DNA from: Punica granatum
Lineage: Eukaryota > Streptophyta > Magnoliopsida > Myrtales > Lythraceae
DNA length: 64,000 bases
Direction: 5' to 3'
Assembly: GCF_007655135.1 (NCBI RefSeq)
Contig: NC_045127.1
Span: 6,705,001 to 6,769,000 of the forward strand
The translations under genes were made by a program, and so were the position numbers. The stretch's first letter is position 1, and the number at the start of each line of letters is the position of its first letter. Positions 35,672-48,194 of this stretch are shown one piece after another. The notes under the pieces were generated by a model, which worked only from the letters and a program-made list of their open reading frames with translations, had not been told where the DNA came from and searched no databases.

Positions 35672-36060
35672 GGTAAAGGCTGAAGCTTTGATGGGTCTCT
35701 GTCTCAAGATTGGATCTTGATTTAGATCATTAGGTCAGAGAGACAGAGAGACAGAGAGAGAGAGGAAGGAGGGAGAAGAAAGGGATTAGTTTAATTGGTT
35801 GGATTGATGGAGGAAGTGGAGAGGGAAGGGGGAAGATGGGAAGAAAGAGAGGGTTTTCTTCCTCCTTCTTCCTGCTCTGCTCTGCTATGCTATGTTCTGT
35901 TCTGTTCTGTTCTGTTCATTGGGATTTTTGGGGTTTCTACCTTTTTTATTACTCTCTCTCTCTTTCTCTCTCTAACTCAACTCCATGATAGATATGATAT
36001 GATATGATCTCTTTCTCTCTCTATCTGTGTCTCATGTCTGAACTATCCAATGGGTCTCCA
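35672..36060. repeat. AFB5-like 5' leader and promoter with microsatellites
   Basis: Holds a GA-rich run at 35733-35766, a (TCTGC)/(TGTTC) pentanucleotide array at 35874-35918, CT-rich runs at 35952-35973 and a (GATAT)n run at 35991-36008. Such GA/CT tracts are common in plant 5' leaders. Confidence 0.75.
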
Positions 36061-39059
36061 CTCTTTCTCCTCCCTGCATTATTTGCCTCCTTGCTTGCCC
36101 CAACCCCCCTCCCTTTACCTTTTCCTTGTCCTCTTACCAACCCTAAAAATATAAACAATTAAAATAACTTAATTATACAAACATAAATAAAATTAAATGA
36201 ATGATCAGTCCTCGTAAACATTACGGTAGTAATTTAATCGACAAACATGTAATTACAACCGATCCGACACCCGATGTGATCGTCATGCAGAAGACGACGA
36301 TTCGGGGATTCGAACTCAATCACCGATGTGAACTCTCTATCTGTGCAAGTCATGGTAGCCTACGGCTCGACTGGCTCCATCCTTTGTGATTGTTGATATA
36401 TGTTCGTCCGTTATTTCTTATCGTTTCAAATATGAAATCTCATAGTCGCCGAATATTCTTCAGAAAGAAAAAGATTGGGAGTAAAATGTTTGTACATTGA
36501 ATGTAAATCAGTATTTATTTCTTTGAACTCATTACCCGCATCTTGTTGATGTAACATGCCGTCTTCCTTAATCTCGATTGCACAATTTTCGGGTGATTAA
36601 AGCTAGTAATTTAAAACAAAGTAGATTCGGATAAAGCAAAGTGAAGAATGAAGGAGAGCGTGATGATGGCTTGTAATCCAAGAGAAGTGAAAATACTTTT
36701 TAGAGGGAGAATCGGATGAGTGGTGTGGTAATAATTATTGGAGAAAGCCATTATTATTGAAATTTAAATATGCTGTTTCTTTCTCTTTTTTTTTTGTTAA
36801 TAAATTTTTACTGGTTTAAAAAAACTTGATGGGGAACCTAATATTGGCTTGCTAACTCTTAAAAGGAAGAGGTCTTTTACAAGTGCGACTCGAACTCCCC
36901 ATGATGAGTGATATAAACATGCCATTATTTTATCATTCCTTGACAATAGCATTACCCTAAAAACAAAACAAAACAAAACAAAATTAAATTGTATAGTCAA
37001 AGGTATGGACAAAATTTCCAGGGAGTTGGTATGTATAAATCAATCACAGGCCAACTGGAGGTTCAATGATTTCATATAAAAAATATGTGTCACAGTTTGC
37101 ATGCCGGGACTAATATTCCATTCCCTTTCGTAAAACGAGTGCCGTCTTTCTGGAATCACGAGACAAAAGCTCGTTCGGGATTTCAAATTTATCTGCCTAA
37201 TTGGTAGAATGGATTGAAAGTGACTGCTCTGTGAATTATTTTAACGATAACGTAAACTCTTTGCTCCTTTGTTTTTAGGGAGATGACTCGTGGATCTAGA
37301 AGACGATTACAAGAATAAACGAGGAGGCGTGACAATGGAAATTTCAAGAATAGAAAACCGAGATCCCGAGAGGCGGCAGATCGTCACTACGCAGAGCGCC
37401 ATCTCCATGTTCAAATGATCTTCGCCGATCAGCATCTCCTTCCTATACTAGGAATCTTAAATTTATCCATAACTTGTAAGAAGATGGAACGTCCAAATGG
37501 GTCATGAAAATAATTTCCAATCTCTTGAAAATATGAATTAAAACGGATTTTTTTCTCAACGAATTAATTAGTCGTAAGCTATAAACAGATTTGACATATC
37601 AATTATTAAGGAAAAAAGGGGCTTCAATGGCGTGGATCTAATAAATAATATCAACATAAATCTTTTTGCTTATAACGTCAAATGAGGAATGAGGGATTGC
37701 AAAAGTTTGCAAAAAGGTAAAACCAAACATTTTTAGTCCAATGATCGACCCTTTAATCCAATGAGCCATTTTTGGCTATGCAGCCCTCGAAAGAAACATC
37801 AACGAAGCATTTTTGCTAAATCGGCGCCATGCAAATCAGAGAAAAATCACTTTTTGGAGTTATCGTGAGATCAATGTTCGTTTTAGGTTCGAAATCAAGC
37901 CGAGTTCCCCGCTTTTCCGACTGACACGATATCGTCGGTACTTTTCACCATTCATATGCAAATGATTGGTTGGGCCCGGTTTAATTCTGAGTTTAGATGA
38001 TCCATTAATGGAATCCTGAAATGCACACTGCATTGGGCTCTTAGTACCTAAAGGTGATGTTCAGAAAACAAGCCGAAAAAGGAATAGGGTTCCCCCTTAA
38101 GTCGGAAAATAAACTTTTGGATCAAAGGCCCGTCCGGTAAGGAAAAGAAACATAACCCGGATGCAGCTCCACACGCCGGCACGACTTCTGCTACATAAGA
38201 TCCTAGTCGATCTTTATGCAATTGTTTCAAACAGTCGGAGAGTCTCAATGTTCGGCATACGAGTACATTTTTCATTTTCCATTATCCCGTACTAAACGTG
38301 CAATTCATGGACAAAAAGCCCAGAATCTTTACGCGAAGGAACCTTGGACTTTGTCTGGGGCAAAGATGTTAGGTTTGAGATCAATCGGAGCCCACAAGCC
38401 CATAATTTAATTTATAGGGACAAGGGGACTGGACTTGGGCTCCATATTTTGAGGGAGGGGGGAAAAGGCCTTCTCGAGTAGTGAAAGACCACCAATAAAG
38501 GTCTCGATTAACGTGATTGATTAATCGGGACGATATTAGATGGTTGTGATACATCATCTTGTGTTGAGTTTGCGTTATCGAGTCGAGAGACTAGTTTCTC
38601 GGAAAATGAGATATTTATGCACGTTCGTGTTTTTGAAAAATCCGCTGGTAATTCGTACTCATTTATAACACACTTCGTATTCAAGCTAGTGTCCTAAGCA
38701 TACTAGTAAAAAATCGATTCCAATTAAGATGTGTGCAGATATATATATATATATATATATTTAGTAATGAAACAATCCGTATTACAAGAACAAAGCCCAA
38801 GAATGGGCCCTCACCCACAAAGACCCAACATCAAGGCCCACCCATACAAAACGAAAGCCCACCGACCAATTGAAAACCTTCAGACCCTAAAGCAAAATTA
38901 AAATGAGATGGCTACAATTATCTGTAAACTGCAGAGAAACAAAGTTGACAGTGGCAAAATCACAACCCTAGAGGTATTCTAATTTTCTTTTTTTAACTTT
39001 TTTTTAGAAATATCACAAAAAATAAAAACTTTTACATGTCTTGTGATATTATCACATGA
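36061..39059. other. Intergenic DNA with SINE-like pieces and (AT)n
   Basis: No gene seen. The reverse strand near 36300-36325 (GGATTCGAACTC) and near 36880-36900 (GCGACTCGAACTCCCC) has B-box-like motifs of possible tRNA-derived SINEs. An (AT)n run lies at 38739-38760. Confidence 0.4.
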
Positions 39060-40100
39060 ACTCCGTTACAAATAACCGTTATATACGAGACTTTCTCCTC
39101 CTCCACACCCCGAGCTGGCATGCGGCCGCTGCTTCAGGAAATCATTACTAACTTCCCTTCCAAGATGCTTGATGCTTAGAATCCTCCCTTGGACAGCATT
39201 ACGAATAGAGCTATATATATAAGGAGTATATGCTTCAGCATTATGAACCTTCTCATTTCTGGCTCTCCAAACATGGTAGATATAGGCATGCCAGGCCAAC
39301 TTCAAAAGGATGACCTGAGTAGATCTACCTTTGAGATGCTTAACAGCCCAAGAAAATTCGAAATCCCAATCACCCACATTCCTATGAAAAATTATTCTTC
39401 TGCAACACCTCCCCCCCCCCCCAGATTTCTTCAGTGAACCTGCAGGTGAAGAAAAGATGGCTCCTGCTTTCCTGTTCTGCAACATGTTGTGTCTATTCCA
39501 ACTTCCGAACGAGCAATTCTATCAAGCGTGGCTAGTCTATTATTGATAACCAACCAACTGATACAGCTATACCTTGGGATATATTGCTGGAACCAGACTA
39601 GTCTATACCATTCAACCTTCTTTCCTTCCTTCGTTCCTTCCTCAGAGAATCCCAAGCACTTGCTATTAGAAAATTTTCCCTTCTTGTTAGCTGTCCAAAT
39701 TACAGCATCTTGCTTTCCTTCTGTCAAGTCAGTGCCTTCTATTCTATAATTTGCTTAATCAGTTGCCTCCTTTTGTCTCTACAATGCTCTCTCAGCCAGC
39801 TGGGATTATCAAATGCAGCGGCAACCGATGCATACAATGGGACCCCATATCTCTGTTTTTTCGAAACTTTTATCAAAGGGCGATGGTCATTCATGCTTGA
39901 TAAGAGGATAAGCCACATCTCTTAGCTCTAGCAACTTCCTCCCTCCAAGCATAAGAGTGCATTCACTGGGTATATTTAGGTTCCAGAAGATCCTGCCCTC
40001 GATAAGATATTCGTTGACCTGACCAGGCTATCCAAAGAGATCCAGCCTTAATGAAAAGCAGCCAAACAAGTTTCAGATTACAATCTATGTTCCCAGTACT
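39060..40100 (-). pseudogene. LINE ORF2 remnant
   Basis: The reverse strand encodes, with frame breaks, the C-terminal part of a LINE ORF2: GSLWIAW near 40015-40035, a reverse-transcriptase-associated zinc-knuckle region with the CISWLVINNRLATLDR stretch (about 39500-39560), and a WHAYIYHVWRARN tail (about 39250-39290). Frameshifts and a C12 run at 39411-39422 interrupt the frame. T-rich sequence at 38990-39005 on the + strand may be the poly(A) end. Confidence 0.75.
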
Positions 40101-40870
40101 GAGATCCTTTAAATGCGTGCAGATAATTAGCCATACCCTGTAACAAAATAAATGATTTTTTGTAAGATTTGCAATAAATTAAATGGCGTGCTTTACTGTT
40201 GTTGTCTGTTAACAGTATCAGATGTATACTTACGATTAGAAAAGCAAATCTTGATTACGGTATGGCGACCACGACCGTATGCAAACTCATAATAAATCTT
40301 TGTTTCCTCACCATTTCTCAATTTTCTTTTTCTTGTTAACGAAGGATAATGCTTAAGAACTAAGTTTAAGGTGCACAAGTCAAAACTCAAGATTTTTTCT
40401 TCCCCAACATATTGTCTTTTTTTTTTTCTCTCCTAATTATATATATATTTTTTCTTGGCCCGGAGTGTATAGACTTCACCTTACTAATTCCGGGACTCTG
40501 TGAACCATCGATGGCACACGGAGAGGATAATCACACCAAAAGCGTTCCAGTGGCTCCAAGGGGTTTTCGAATCCGGGATCCGATTGATATATAAGCTCCT
40601 CCTTAACTATTAAACTAAACTCCTCAAAGTCTCTCCTCAATTATATCATTTATTCACACACACATATATATATAACTAAATATCCTTAATCTATTAATTG
40701 AAATTTCATGTTTAGACGTTTGGCAATAGTCATGAGATAATTATAAAGGATTTCGACCCATGTAAAAACGGTTGGCATGAAACACAGTTTGATAAGTGCA
40801 TGTGCATGGTTTACATTCTGGAATATAATCGAGGGGATAAATTTAATTTTAAAGAGGTCACGAATTTTCG
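40101..40870. other. Intergenic DNA, nothing recognised
   Basis: AT-rich. A GGGGTTTTCGAATCCGGGATC stretch near 40560-40580 resembles a B box of a tRNA-derived repeat. No gene seen. Confidence 0.4.
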
Positions 40871-40879
40871 ACTTTGAGA

Positions 40880-41188
40880 CTGAAAAGTCGAAAGACTCGT
40901 CGTGATAATTTACAATAAAAAGAGTAAGAACGTCTTAAAATGTATTGTCGGGTCCTGATAGATCCCAATTTATTACTTCTTCGTATTTATGTGCGTAAAC
41001 TCAATCCGTTCTATTATAAACTGTAGACTTTTTTTGCACTAACTGCAAATATCCAAAGACTTGTCATGATAATTTGCGATAAAAGAGTAAGTACGTCTAA
41101 AAATATCTTGTTGAGTCTTGATAAATCCCAATTTATTACTTCTTTTTCTTATTATTTACGTGTATAAACTCGACCCGTTCCATTATAC
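40880..41188. repeat. Diverged direct duplication, unit about 165 bp
   Basis: The blocks AAAGACT(C/T)GTC.TGATAATTT, AAGAGTAAG.ACGTCT, GATA(G/A)ATCCCAATTTATTACTTCTT and AAACTC.A.CCGTTC occur in the same order in 40885-41025 and 41055-41186. Confidence 0.75.
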
Positions 41189-41361
41189 TCCGTTTGGTTT
41201 CGCAGTTAAAATCATAAATTTAACTTTAACTTTAACTTAACACACTACACAACAAAAATACGCATTTCTCAAATCAAAAATTTATTCAACACACTACACA
41301 ATCATATGTCATTTTCCACAATCAAAATCAAAATTACTTTGACTCTGAAATCAAACGCACC
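41189..41361. mobile_element. Tourist-like MITE candidate
   Basis: The left end CTCCGTTTGGTTTCGCAGT and the reverse complement of the right end (GGTGCGTTTGATTTCAGAGT) match at most positions. The element is 173 bp, AT-rich and non-coding, and ATA flanks both sides. Size and ends resemble PIF/Harbinger-type MITEs, but the 3-bp duplication is weak evidence. Confidence 0.55.
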
Positions 41362-41785
41362 ATAAATATTTTTTCCGGCAATAATTACATGCGTTAGCAA
41401 GAGGATGTGAAATGCTCCGAATTCTTTCATGTAGGAGAGTGTTTGATCATCTCGCATTTCATTTGGCTCGAAAGAAGGAATGGCTAGCATTTTTCAAATT
41501 TCAAATGATGGATCCGAGAAAATTTATTAATTATTAAGTAAAGAAAAATAAAATAAAATAAAATAAAATAAAGGAAACGTTCCGTGGGCGGCAGATGTTC
41601 ATTTTGACCGTCTGGCTTTCACAACAATTCCGTACAAACAAAACAAAAGGGACCTTCGTTTTCAGATACAAACCGGAATCGTCGTATTGTTCTGTTCCCC
41701 AGATTTCTTCTCGAACTCTCCGAACTCCATAACTGAAAGCTCGCAAGATCCAAATCCCAACCCCAATCGGCCTCCCCTATTAACG
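41362..41785. other. Promoter and 5' UTR of GEM-like gene
   Basis: AT-rich, with an (AATAA)n run at 41547-41571. A pyrimidine-rich leader precedes the ATG at 41786. Confidence 0.5.
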
Positions 41786-43897
41786 ATGGAGCAGAGCCAA
41801 TCGGATCAATCCCACCCCCAGAAACCCACGGATCAATCCCACCCCGAGAAACCCACGCAGGAGCCCGACACCAAGCACGACAAGCTTCACTCCCCCGATT
41901 ACTCTCCCTACCCAAAGCTCGACCCCGCCGACGTCGCCCCTCCTCCGGAGAACTGGTCCAACCTCACTGCCTCCGCCCCCCGAGCTCCGATCTCCGGCGA
42001 CGCCGCCACCACCATGCCCGCCGAATCCAACCCCTATGTCACTCCCGCTCCTGCGCCACAGTCGTCAGTGAAGAGTGAGTTTCTTGTTGGAAAATTCGAG
42101 TGTGCAATCTGTAAATGCCCCCAATTAGCTGCCTTTTGGAATTTGATTGCCGTGCTTTAATTCCTGTTCATGTCATGTCAATTTAAAATGCCTCTAATCT
42201 CTCTATTAGTGTCGGATTGATTTGGTTCAGTAACTGGACAGATTTATTCCGTGTCTATGTTATCACGCTCGCGTGATTACGTGCTTTGGACACTCTGTCA
42301 GTTATTCAAGTCATCTGCTCGAAGCTCGTGGATTTTCGAATTATACACTCTAAGAAATGATTGAATCGTGTCTCTTTGCTGGTCGCTTGTAGTTATTACG
42401 GGGATGACATTTGGGATTTCCGGTAGTTTTATTTTGCTGAATATTGCCAACAATTTTTATTCATTGGGCACAGAGTTTCAAAATCTTGCTATTGTGGGCA
42501 GATACGGTGGACTCCGTGAAGGATGTGCTCGGGAAATGGGGCAAGAAAGCGGCTGAGGCAACTAAGAAGGGTCAGGACCTTGCTGGGAATATGTGGCAGC
42601 ACCGTATGTCCCTACCCCATTTTACATATCCTGTTAATTTTGTGTCTTGAGAGTTACCAGTTGGTCGGTACCTTATACCATCGCACAATTCTCCTCAAAC
42701 TTTAAATCCTAGCTATCTACTCTCTCGGTGAGCAAAGTATAACCAGACCAACATGAATCCGTGGTGTTTTTATTTGCTCTGCAAATAGCCTTGCCCCTTA
42801 CAATATAGTTGAACTTGAAATGAGTGAGATATTGTTCAAGAGTCACTTGGATTGGAGGTCCTACTGAATGGTTACATTTGCTATTAATTATTAGGCAATA
42901 AGTCTTTAGACGTTATCATTTCTTGTAAAGCCTGCTCTGATCTTCAGTGTATCGACTCAAATACCATGAACCAATTTTAATTGAGTGTTTTGTAGTTTCT
43001 CTGAAAGCTACTCCTACTTTGTGCAGTTTCATTGTCTTAAATTGTATCATTTGTACGAGGCTATTAATTCTTTTTCCTATGAACAGTGAAAACAGGCCCT
43101 AGTTTTGCTGATGCTGCTGTTGGTAGAATTGCTCAAGGAACAAAGGTTCTTGCCGAAGGTGGTTACGAGAAGGTTTTCCGGCAAAATTTTGAGACTGTTC
43201 CCGAGGAACAGCTCCTGAAGTCGTATGCATGTTACTTGTCCACATCTGCTGGTCCTGTTATGGGCACTTTATATTTGTCCACAGCAAAGCTCGCATTCTG
43301 CAGTGACAATCCTCTCTCTTATAAAGTTGGTGAACAGACTGAATATAGTTACTATAAGGTTTGTTCCGCTCCTCGTAATTCTCTTTCTCTCCTTTGTGCT
43401 TTGTACCCGCCAAAGCATGAGCACGATTATTGTTGATTTCATGAGCTGGGATGATGTTAGTCTCTTGGATTTCATCTGGGTTTTACATTATTAGCTATTG
43501 TTGTTAGTTGATCTGTGCAGTCATTGGACATTGAAATTATATGCCATAGTGATACACATAACCGAACAACAATCTATCTTTTACCAATCATCTGAATATT
43601 TTGCTGAATTTCTCATTCTCGGCCATTCCTTTTATACTCTGTAGTTTCCCTTTGCTAAAACTCGTGACCAGGATGATGATTTATAGTTACCATCGTCTTT
43701 TCCTTGCATTCGCGTAGGTGGTCATTCCACGACATCATTTGAAGGCTGTGAACCCATCAACAAGCAGAGTCAATCAAGCCGAGAAGTACATCCAAGTGAT
43801 CTCCATCGATAATCATGAATTCTGGTTCATGGGCTTCGTTCACTACGACAGTGCTGTCAAAAACCTGCAAGAAGCCATCCCGCCCAACGCCTTGTAA
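41786..43897 (+). CDS. GEM-like GRAM-domain protein
   Basis: Four exons (41786-42074, 42502-42603, 43087-43358, 43718-43897) give 280 aa. Residues 1-97 are proline-rich and likely disordered. A conserved [20 protein letters not shown] helix follows, then a GRAM domain (about 162-242) with [30 protein letters not shown] and [13 protein letters not shown]. The C-terminal part carries [16 protein letters not shown] and [18 protein letters not shown]. This is the plant family of GL2-EXPRESSION MODULATOR (GEM) and FIP1/ABA-responsive GEM-like proteins. GEM itself links cell division with epidermal cell fate by acting on GL2; related members respond to abscisic acid. GRAM domains usually bind membrane lipids or proteins. 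Which member this is cannot be settled by eye. Confidence 0.9.
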
Positions 43898-45208
43898 TGC
43901 TCCGGACATGAATTTTGACATCAGAATCATACTGGAATGCCCTGGCCCGTGTATAGATCATGCTTGTTCTATGATAGCTCCAAAATCTGCGAATCTAAAA
44001 ACCATCATGGTTAGATCTATTTATCTGTCGGACAAGAAGATGTAGACATTGTGTTCAGTTTTGTGAATGAGTGTTTCCCTTTGCATATCCAGTTCATGAA
44101 CAGGGGATCGCTGTTGTATTATTCGTTTGCATCTCATTTGTAATATACTCCAATTTATTTATTTGAAACGGGTCCAATAATAGACATGTTGAATCCGTAT
44201 GTTCCTGTTCAGATATGATTTTGTTCATCTGACTGACGAATGGACTCGAAGCTTTTTCGACACCTAGTTGCTTAATGAATAGGTTTCTATATTCCGTGTG
44301 TGGTGTGACTCAGATTGTCGTACATCGATGAGATGAAATAGATGCTATAAAATAAGCATATGCAATATGATATAATTGAATGACAATGTCACAGCGCATA
44401 AAGGAGTTAACTGTTAAATGAGAAAAATTCATGATCGTGATATAATACCACTTTCTTTAATCATCATGCGGCACACTAATCCATGATTCTTGCCCTAATG
44501 TGGGCAATCAATTACCACTGATCTTGGTTTTAAAGGTGGGCAATTATCAAAAAAAGGAAAAGAAATAAGAGAGATGGCCACCCAAATGCAATTTAATACA
44601 GTGTGTACATATATTATATAGTTTTTTCTTTCTTCTCCAACTCAGTTTCTGCCTCCCAACATGGTTGGCCCAGGACACATCCCCGATGAGAAAGTCGCGT
44701 TTCATTTGTATTCTATGATTGACTCCGTAAATATTATTTGAGTATTCAGGCATATAATGATGATTATAATAATATAAAAATATAGATTCCAAATCACGAC
44801 ACGCGATGCAATTAATAAATGGGTTAGCAGATTTTAACTGCACACAGGAGCCGAGGGCCCATTCAACTCGCTTCGTTGCCAAAGCAAATACTATGACAGA
44901 AAGGAGATTAATCTCAGCCAATATATGCTAAGCACAATTTCTCGTGATCCGATCCTAAAGGGGAAAAGAAAACGCGGATACCTCTTCATAGCAAGAACTT
45001 GTCAGAGAAGGAATGTCCCTGTGAGCCCCCTACCTTTGCAATTAAATTTTTATCGTTTATGGCAACTGCCTCAATTTATATCCATAAACAAATACGATAC
45101 CTTTCGCGCCCACTCATAATGAAAAAGCCCTATAAATTACATACCATGATGATACAAATGCCCCCAACCAACCATGTTCATGGCTTCCTCCTTCTTCCCT
45201 TCGTGACC

Positions 45209-45262
<54 letters not shown>

Positions 45263-45294
45263 CTGTCTGCCTGTCTGTCTGGGTCTCTATCTTA
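43898..45294. other. Intergenic DNA; 3' side of GEM-like gene and leader of PHD gene
   Basis: No extra gene recognised. A compound microsatellite, (CT)14(AT)11 followed by CTGT repeats, lies at 45213-45281 just before the ATG of the PHD gene. Confidence 0.6.
45213..45281. repeat. Compound microsatellite in PHD gene leader
   Basis: CT run 45213-45240, AT run 45241-45262, then CTGT/CTGC repeats to 45281. It ends 13 bp before the proposed start codon, so it is probably transcribed. Confidence 0.9.
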
Positions 45295-46282
45295 ATGGAG
45301 CAGCCTCGGACAAGAGGGGAGTGTTGCATGTGTGGGGATTATGGCTTATCCGAGGAGCTCTTCCAATGCAAGGTGTGCCAGTTCAGGTCCCAACACAGGT
45401 TCGTCCCAGAATTTCTCCAGCCAAACCTCCGTATATAATAGATACATCTAAGAATCAAATCATACGCATATATTTTGGTTTTCGTACTCGGGTTTTTGCA
45501 GAATACGAAAAGGGTTGCTACGTTTTCACACGTAAGAACTCCCCTCCGGCACGTTTTGCTTGACCTGCGGAGTCTGGGAAAATGCAAAGCCCGTGAATTT
45601 TTCGGTCACGAAACATCTCCTCCTCTTGACGTTTTCTTGATCATTTACCGTGAATAAGAACGATTTCCATTTTGAGAATGATATCAAGTCTTAGTAATGC
45701 GAAGTTTGGTAGGGCGGAACGGAGACTGGATCGAGTATATGCCGATCCATTTCCATTCCACTGTGCTGGACATGGCCTTACTAGGAAAAGCGGTAGTGTC
45801 GTTTTCAAAGAAGGCGAGCCATATTCATTGGAAGGATCGGAGTTACGTTTCTGATCGGATTGGACAAAACTCTCTGCAGATATTGTAGCAATCTATACCC
45901 GAAGGCCGATTCGTACCGGGTCTGCAACTGGTGTTTGAGCCGAGAGCAGGAGAAGGTGGCGACCCCAATATCCTCGGACTCTTCTTTGCTATCAAGCAAG
46001 AAGAGGAGCGGCGAAGGGGATGGAGTCAAGAAGACGAACGATGATGGTAAGTTAGGTGGTCGAAGTGCTAAAAATCTGGATGGGACTCTCAGCGTAAAGT
46101 CCAGAGGCTCGACCAGACCGTCCCCCGAGAGGGCTGCCAGGAAGAGGATCATTACGAGGAGGGAGCTGGAAGAGAAGCTGAGGAGGACGAAGGCAGCGGA
46201 GGACATGTCGAAACAGCAGCAACTTGGGTATAGGAACAAGGTGAGGAGGTATAAGCTTTTGGATGAGGTTTCAAGCTGTTAA
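45295..46282 (+). CDS. Small PHD-finger protein
   Basis: Two exons (45295-45398, 45880-46282) join into 168 aa. The N-terminal part forms a C4HC3 PHD-type finger: C10-x2-C13, C24-x2-C27, H33-x2-C36 and C49-x2-C52. The intron splits the codon between H33 and C36. The rest is basic and serine-rich, with a RKRIITRRELEEKLRRTKA helix and a C-terminal NKVRRYKLLDEVSS block. Plants have a family of short proteins with this one finger followed by a basic tail, annotated only as RING/FYVE/PHD superfamily. A PHD finger suggests chromatin reading or protein binding in the nucleus, but no partner is known to me. Confidence 0.8.
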
Positions 46283-46328
46283 GACAACGAGGACGAGGAC
46301 GACGACCCTGATGATGAACTCGAACGGG

Positions 46329-46354
46329 ACACACACACACACACACACACACAC
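46329..46354. repeat. (CA)13 microsatellite
   Basis: Thirteen CA dinucleotides 46 bp after the PHD stop codon, probably in the 3' untranslated region. Confidence 0.9.
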
Positions 46355-48183
46355 ATATCAGTTCTTGTATATAATCAATCACATACTCTCTCTTTTTCAC
46401 TTTTTTCTTTTTAAATCCTGGAGGGTATTTTCGATCCCCAAAAGTCATAGGTAGGAAGAATGTGTAGGCTGAAGAAATTGCTTGGAAGTTTTGGACCCGC
46501 GTCGGGTCATATCCAGTATTGCCCTCTTCAAGCCGTTCAGATCAGTTGCTTATATATATGCTCAACAGTTGATCGATACTGAATTCGACTGGAATAGGAA
46601 AATGCGGTGGGAAACCGAGGTTAGGACGCTCCAACTGAGACAATAATGGTTCGATATAGATCATTTGGAATAACAAACGAAATGTGTGGTTGTAGCTTGT
46701 TATTAGAGAAAGAACGTGGGAGGAGGGGTAATTGGACTATGAGCAAAACCGAGGAATCACCTCAATCCTACCCCTCAAACCTACCTACGAGATTTGTGGT
46801 ATGTGTATTAGTAATATCGAGTTTACGCGAAATGGTATTAGCCGAATCATTATTTTGAAAGAAACTGATTCGAAACTCACTTGACATGGATTCTTATGAT
46901 GATATGTGGGTATGGGCTGGAGCGCCACTATCGGGCTTATACTTCGCGAACATGCTTGAATTAATTCAATTGGATTTTTCTGGGGATCTATATATACAAA
47001 TATTGTCATCTATCATTTGAATAATTTTTTTTTATTTAAAGAACTGGACGGGCCCGCCCAAGAATTTCATGATGAAATGTAACTTTAAGGATGATTTTTT
47101 TTTTCATTTTTAAATTTCCATCTTAACTAATTCGATTTTTGTAAGCCACCCAGTGGAGGTCTGGTATGGAAGGCGGAAACTGTCTCCTCGGATAACATAA
47201 GACCCCACTCTGACTTTGACTACTAAGATTATGAAGCTCATGCAGATGCAAGGTCAAAGATTGTTGCACTCTGATGAAGGAATGATAGTGCAGTGGCATA
47301 AGACGTCGATTATGAATCAAGAGATTTCGAGTTTAATTCTCATCAGTGTAGACGTATCTCTTTATTTCGCTTTATTTTCATTAATATACCGACTTATTGG
47401 CTTCCTTATGACCCGAAATAGGGATTTTTTTTTTTAATCACACTCTTCTTTTGAAACCCGCACAAACGGCTTTGATCTCTTGCCCCGTACCATCAGCTCC
47501 TTTGAAACTCGCCTGTGGCATAGAACTTCCCAACATTCCTCAGAACTTAATCGAAATATCAAAATGAAGGGGGGGGGGGGGGGGGGGGGGGGGGAGAAGA
47601 TAATTACAAAAGCCCGTACGAAAGATCTACTCAGTGATACCTCGAGTAAGATACCGTCATATAAATTTAAATGGCTCGTTTCTTGGATACCGATGAGCTT
47701 CACTTTTTAGTTTTTACATGGAAATGGTAAAGAAATTCATCGAGAATGTAAATAGTTTGAAATGTTTATTGCATTTATTACTCATTTTAGCATGTCCTCG
47801 AGGCACTACTCAGCGTAGTCCGATTGCGTTTAAGAGTTCGATGGTTATTTCAATGTTCTAACATATGAACATTTGTAAACAGACGAAACAATGATTTTCA
47901 CTCATGCTCAGAAATTGTCGTAGAACCTGCAAAACAAAACATGAATTTTTTATTTAATGGTCGTACAAAATTTTCGGGAGAAGATGGGAATCTGGAAAAA
48001 TAAAAACGAAAGCTTCTGAGGAAAAGCTTGAAAAGAGCTTCGAAGCAGAGAAATGTCAGGTCAGGCTTCGACTGGCGATAACTGATAATTAATGAATGAG
48101 GAAGGAAGAAAACTTTCTTTCTACCGAGCAGAGCAGTGGAGTGAGCGAGTAATTAATGAGAGATAATTACATAAAAACGAATT
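46355..48183. other. Intergenic DNA with G26 run
   Basis: 3' side of the PHD gene, then no recognisable gene. A run of 26 G lies at 47569-47594. Confidence 0.5.
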
Positions 48184-48194
48184 AAAAATAAAAA

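Noticed and set aside
35672..35707. Upstream extension of AFB5 to 35707
   Set aside because: The codon at 35707 on the minus strand is TTG, not ATG; the first ATG is at 35671.
44547..44921. 124-codon open frame (-)
   Set aside because: Composition is random and no conserved motif is visible; it sits in the intergenic region after the GEM-like gene.
47434..47703. Open frame with a poly-Pro run (-)
   Set aside because: The prolines come from the G26 homopolymer; there is no other protein character.
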